Shown in pieces: positions 61,966 through 64,000 of a stretch of DNA of 64,000 nucleotides. Origin of the DNA: Phalacrocorax aristotelis (lineage: Eukaryota; Chordata; Aves; Suliformes; Phalacrocoracidae); the NCBI RefSeq assembly GCF_949628215.1, contig NC_134284.1:6894850-6958849 (forward strand), written 5' to 3'. Under the pieces are notes generated by a model. That model saw only the letters and a program-made list of their open reading frames with translations, did no database searches and was not told the origin of the DNA. Position 1 is the first letter of the stretch. Each line of letters starts with the position of its first letter. The position numbers and the translations under genes are program-made.

Positions 61966-62103
61966 AACAGTAAGCTTCTTGGGGCAGAGACCACCAGAAG
62001 ATTTTATTTGTAGATGGTGCTTAGCACAGTGAGACCCCAGTTTTTGACTGCAGCCCCTGAGTGCTACTGTAATAGAAATAATAAACGATAATAATAATAA
62101 AGT
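61966..62103 (+). repeat. degraded 3' tail of an old sauropsid retroelement
   Basis: CAGTAAGCTTCTTGGGGCAGAGACCA, GGTGCTTAGCACAGTGAGACCCCAG and GAGTGCTACTGTAATAGAAATAATAAA followed by (ATA)n reproduce a widespread ancient tail seen in bird, crocodile and turtle genomes. Its layout resembles L3/CR1- or MIR-type 3' ends, ending in an AT-rich microsatellite. The order of motifs is clear; the family name is not certain. Confidence 0.6.
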
Positions 62104-62866
62104 CTGCCTATTAACTTGACAGGCAATTTTTGAAATAATGAGTCATCAAGGAAACTAATTTTTTCCCAATAAGCAATTCAGCCATTTCCTCTCATCACAG
62201 ATAATATACATCTGTCTTCTATGCTGTTTGCAGAAATTCTGTAGATGTGCTGTGTCTTCTCATGAGAAAATTGGTTCATGAAATGGAACAATTTTTTCTC
62301 AGACTCATGATTTCTTCTTTATTGAGGGCCAGATTGAGCCTGTGTTCAATTGCCCATGTCTGGGACAGCAAGTAGTTACAGCACCTCCAGAGCAAGCCAG
62401 GGAAGAAATTGTGACTCAGTGAGTTCCAACCCCTTTCTCAGCCTCAGCTGCCTACTTGCTCCAGAAAGAAAGTAACCTGCAAATGCTCTATAGTGTAGAC
62501 TATTTACCACCCCTGCCAGCTCAGCTGAGCTCGCTGCCATGTTGAGGGGCGAGAGCCAAGATTATTTTCACACCCTCCTCGTGTGCAGAGGACACGAAAA
62601 AGAAAGGAGTTCTAAGTGAAAAGCCTTTATTCTCCATCCCATGGCAAACTCACAATCTATGGAGGCCATGTGGAGATTTAGTGCTTCAGGAAGGAGAGAT
62701 AAACCTAGACATCAATCTGACCCTTCATTATCAGCTAACAGCGTGTGATTAAGGAAACAAAATCCCCAAAATGGGAAAAGTCAAATCCTTCTTCCACCTA
62801 AGCAAAATAATCCTAAACTGGTTTTTTTTTTAATTTCTCTTTGACTGGAGACACCACCCATAAAAC
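62104..62866. other. non-coding DNA, mixed composition
   Basis: Moderately GC-rich around 62340-62600, otherwise AT-rich. GGGCCAGATTGAGCC near 62329-62343 resembles the edge of an old repeat but is too short to call. No exon seen. Confidence 0.5.
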
Positions 62867-62933
62867 CTTAAGACCCGTATATGGGTCCTATATGTATGCT
62901 TGACATACATGGACTCCATATACGGGTCTTAAG
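62867..62933. repeat. 67-nt near-perfect hairpin (18-bp perfect outer stem)
   Basis: Positions 62867-62884 and 62916-62933 are exact 18-nt reverse complements (CTTAAGACCCGTATATGG and its complement). Inside, GTCC pairs with GGAC and ATGTATG with CATACAT, with small bulges, leaving a 5-nt loop (CTTGA). About 29 paired bases in total. The stem stops abruptly on both sides. The form recalls a short microRNA-like precursor or a palindromic mini-element. The tiny loop and short stem make a canonical microRNA less likely. Confidence 0.9.
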
Positions 62934-64000
62934 CGCACAATGTTATGTTGGCATGTTTCGCTGACAATATTCTATAGCGAAGGAATAGTGTTTATAGCCT
63001 CGTCTTTCAGAGATTTTAAAGTTGCCAGTGGCAACTGAAGTGCCTTTGATTGCCTTTATTTGCCATGTGGGTCCATATTAATGACTAAATAAAATAGCCA
63101 GGTGATTTGAGCTCTCTCAAAAAAATCACCTCTGATTTTGGATCAAAGACATGTTTAACAATATCCATAGTCCTCATGCGTCCACACCACACAATTTGAT
63201 GTACTCATCATCAATCATATGCCTTATGATTAATTTGAGTCGTTATGAGTAATGTCTATCACCGCAGTCCTGGCATGAATAATTATTGTTCTGCACCCTG
63301 CTGAGATAACTCATTTCTGACAAAGATCTGCAATTTGATATCTGCATAAAAGGAAAGATGAAACAGGAATAGTTTATTAGAATGGTATAGTCTGTTCAAA
63401 ATTTTCATAATAAGCTTTCTTACATCCTAGGAATTGATAACTACTTCAAAGAAAAACATATGAAACAGACCTCCATAGCTTGGAGATATTGTCTTTGCAA
63501 TTACCCCTGGATCTTTCCATCAACATGTGGGATTTGTATATCAAAAATAGTAATGGGAATTTTAGAGCCTGCTGGTTTCCTGGAGACTTGTACTGCAAAT
63601 AGCAATCACAGTCAGAAACAAAGCCAGGTCGTTCTGAGGAAGACAGGATAACAGAGGCAGGTTCAAAAGTAGGTGGGATTTAACATAAAAAATAAATCCA
63701 GTCAAATATAGAGATTATGAGTCAGGCGGGAGGAAGAATGGACAACAAGACAGACATGCAGGAGCTGCAAAGCTAGTGAGCAGAGCTGTCACCTGCAAAC
63801 CAAAGTCCAAAGTGTGATCCACATGGGCAGAACAAAGTTTACCAGCAATTGTCTTTGGCCAGAGCTGCAGTTTGAATCCCATCAGGAGGTTTCACCCTTG
63901 TGTGTCTTCAACAAGTTCCTCCTTTGGGAACATCAGTGGTGCTGCCTTGAGTGAAAGCCCTGGTGAGAGTAGCACCATGGCTCACGCACTGAGGAGTGAG
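62934..64000. other. non-coding DNA to the window edge
   Basis: AT-rich to about 63650, then somewhat more GC-rich. A 63-codon plus-strand frame at 63460-63651 has no recognised motif. No repeat or RNA gene seen. Confidence 0.5.

Noticed and set aside
1..64000. CRISPR array, operon, rRNA or prokaryotic gene cluster
   Set aside because: No regularly spaced repeats with unique spacers, no dense long frames and no bacterial signals. The CR1 element and base composition indicate a vertebrate genome.

Overview
The window looks like vertebrate, most probably avian, nuclear DNA that is essentially non-coding. Most of it is AT-rich and CpG-poor. Reading frames are short and closely spaced on both strands, and none resembles a known protein apart from one retrotransposon. 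The best taxonomic clue is a CR1 LINE at about 15.13-16.58 kb. It carries the family's reverse transcriptase signatures and the characteristic octamer-like 3' end (ATTCTGTGA type). A single clear CR1 copy in 64 kb, with a few very degraded relics, fits a bird better than a turtle or crocodile, whose genomes are denser in repeats. There is no operon, rRNA, tRNA, CRISPR array or complete protein-coding gene that I can support. The window is best read as a gene desert or the inside of a very large intron.

Layout. 0-15 kb: mostly unique AT-rich DNA with a GC-rich pocket (0.56-0.88 kb), a perfect 19-bp snap-back hairpin (1.74 kb) and polypyrimidine tracts (8.5 and 11.4 kb). 15.1-16.6 kb: the 5'-truncated, inactivated CR1. 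19.08-19.71 kb: a 0.63-kb all-purine satellite made of AAGGG, AGGG and AAGG blocks. 24.8 and 25.5 kb: two degraded CR1-type 3' tails. 32.6-33.95 kb: a CTCF-core match, a small ATACATATGG-type tandem array and a CpG-enriched block with an unusually open minus-strand frame. 36.6, 52.5 and 54.7 kb: relics of an old family with a self-complementary core. 45.54-46.14 kb: the only true CpG island, containing a near-consensus CTCF site. 62.0 kb: a degraded tail of an old sauropsid retroelement. 62.87-62.93 kb: a 67-nt near-perfect hairpin.

Functionally, the most promising part is the CpG island with its embedded CTCF motif. It is a candidate promoter or insulator with no visible gene attached. The two near-perfect hairpins and the purine satellite are the most structurally unusual DNA. 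I found no evidence of a new multi-gene biological system. The items below are regulatory, structural and repeat observations, and most need genome-wide comparison to settle.
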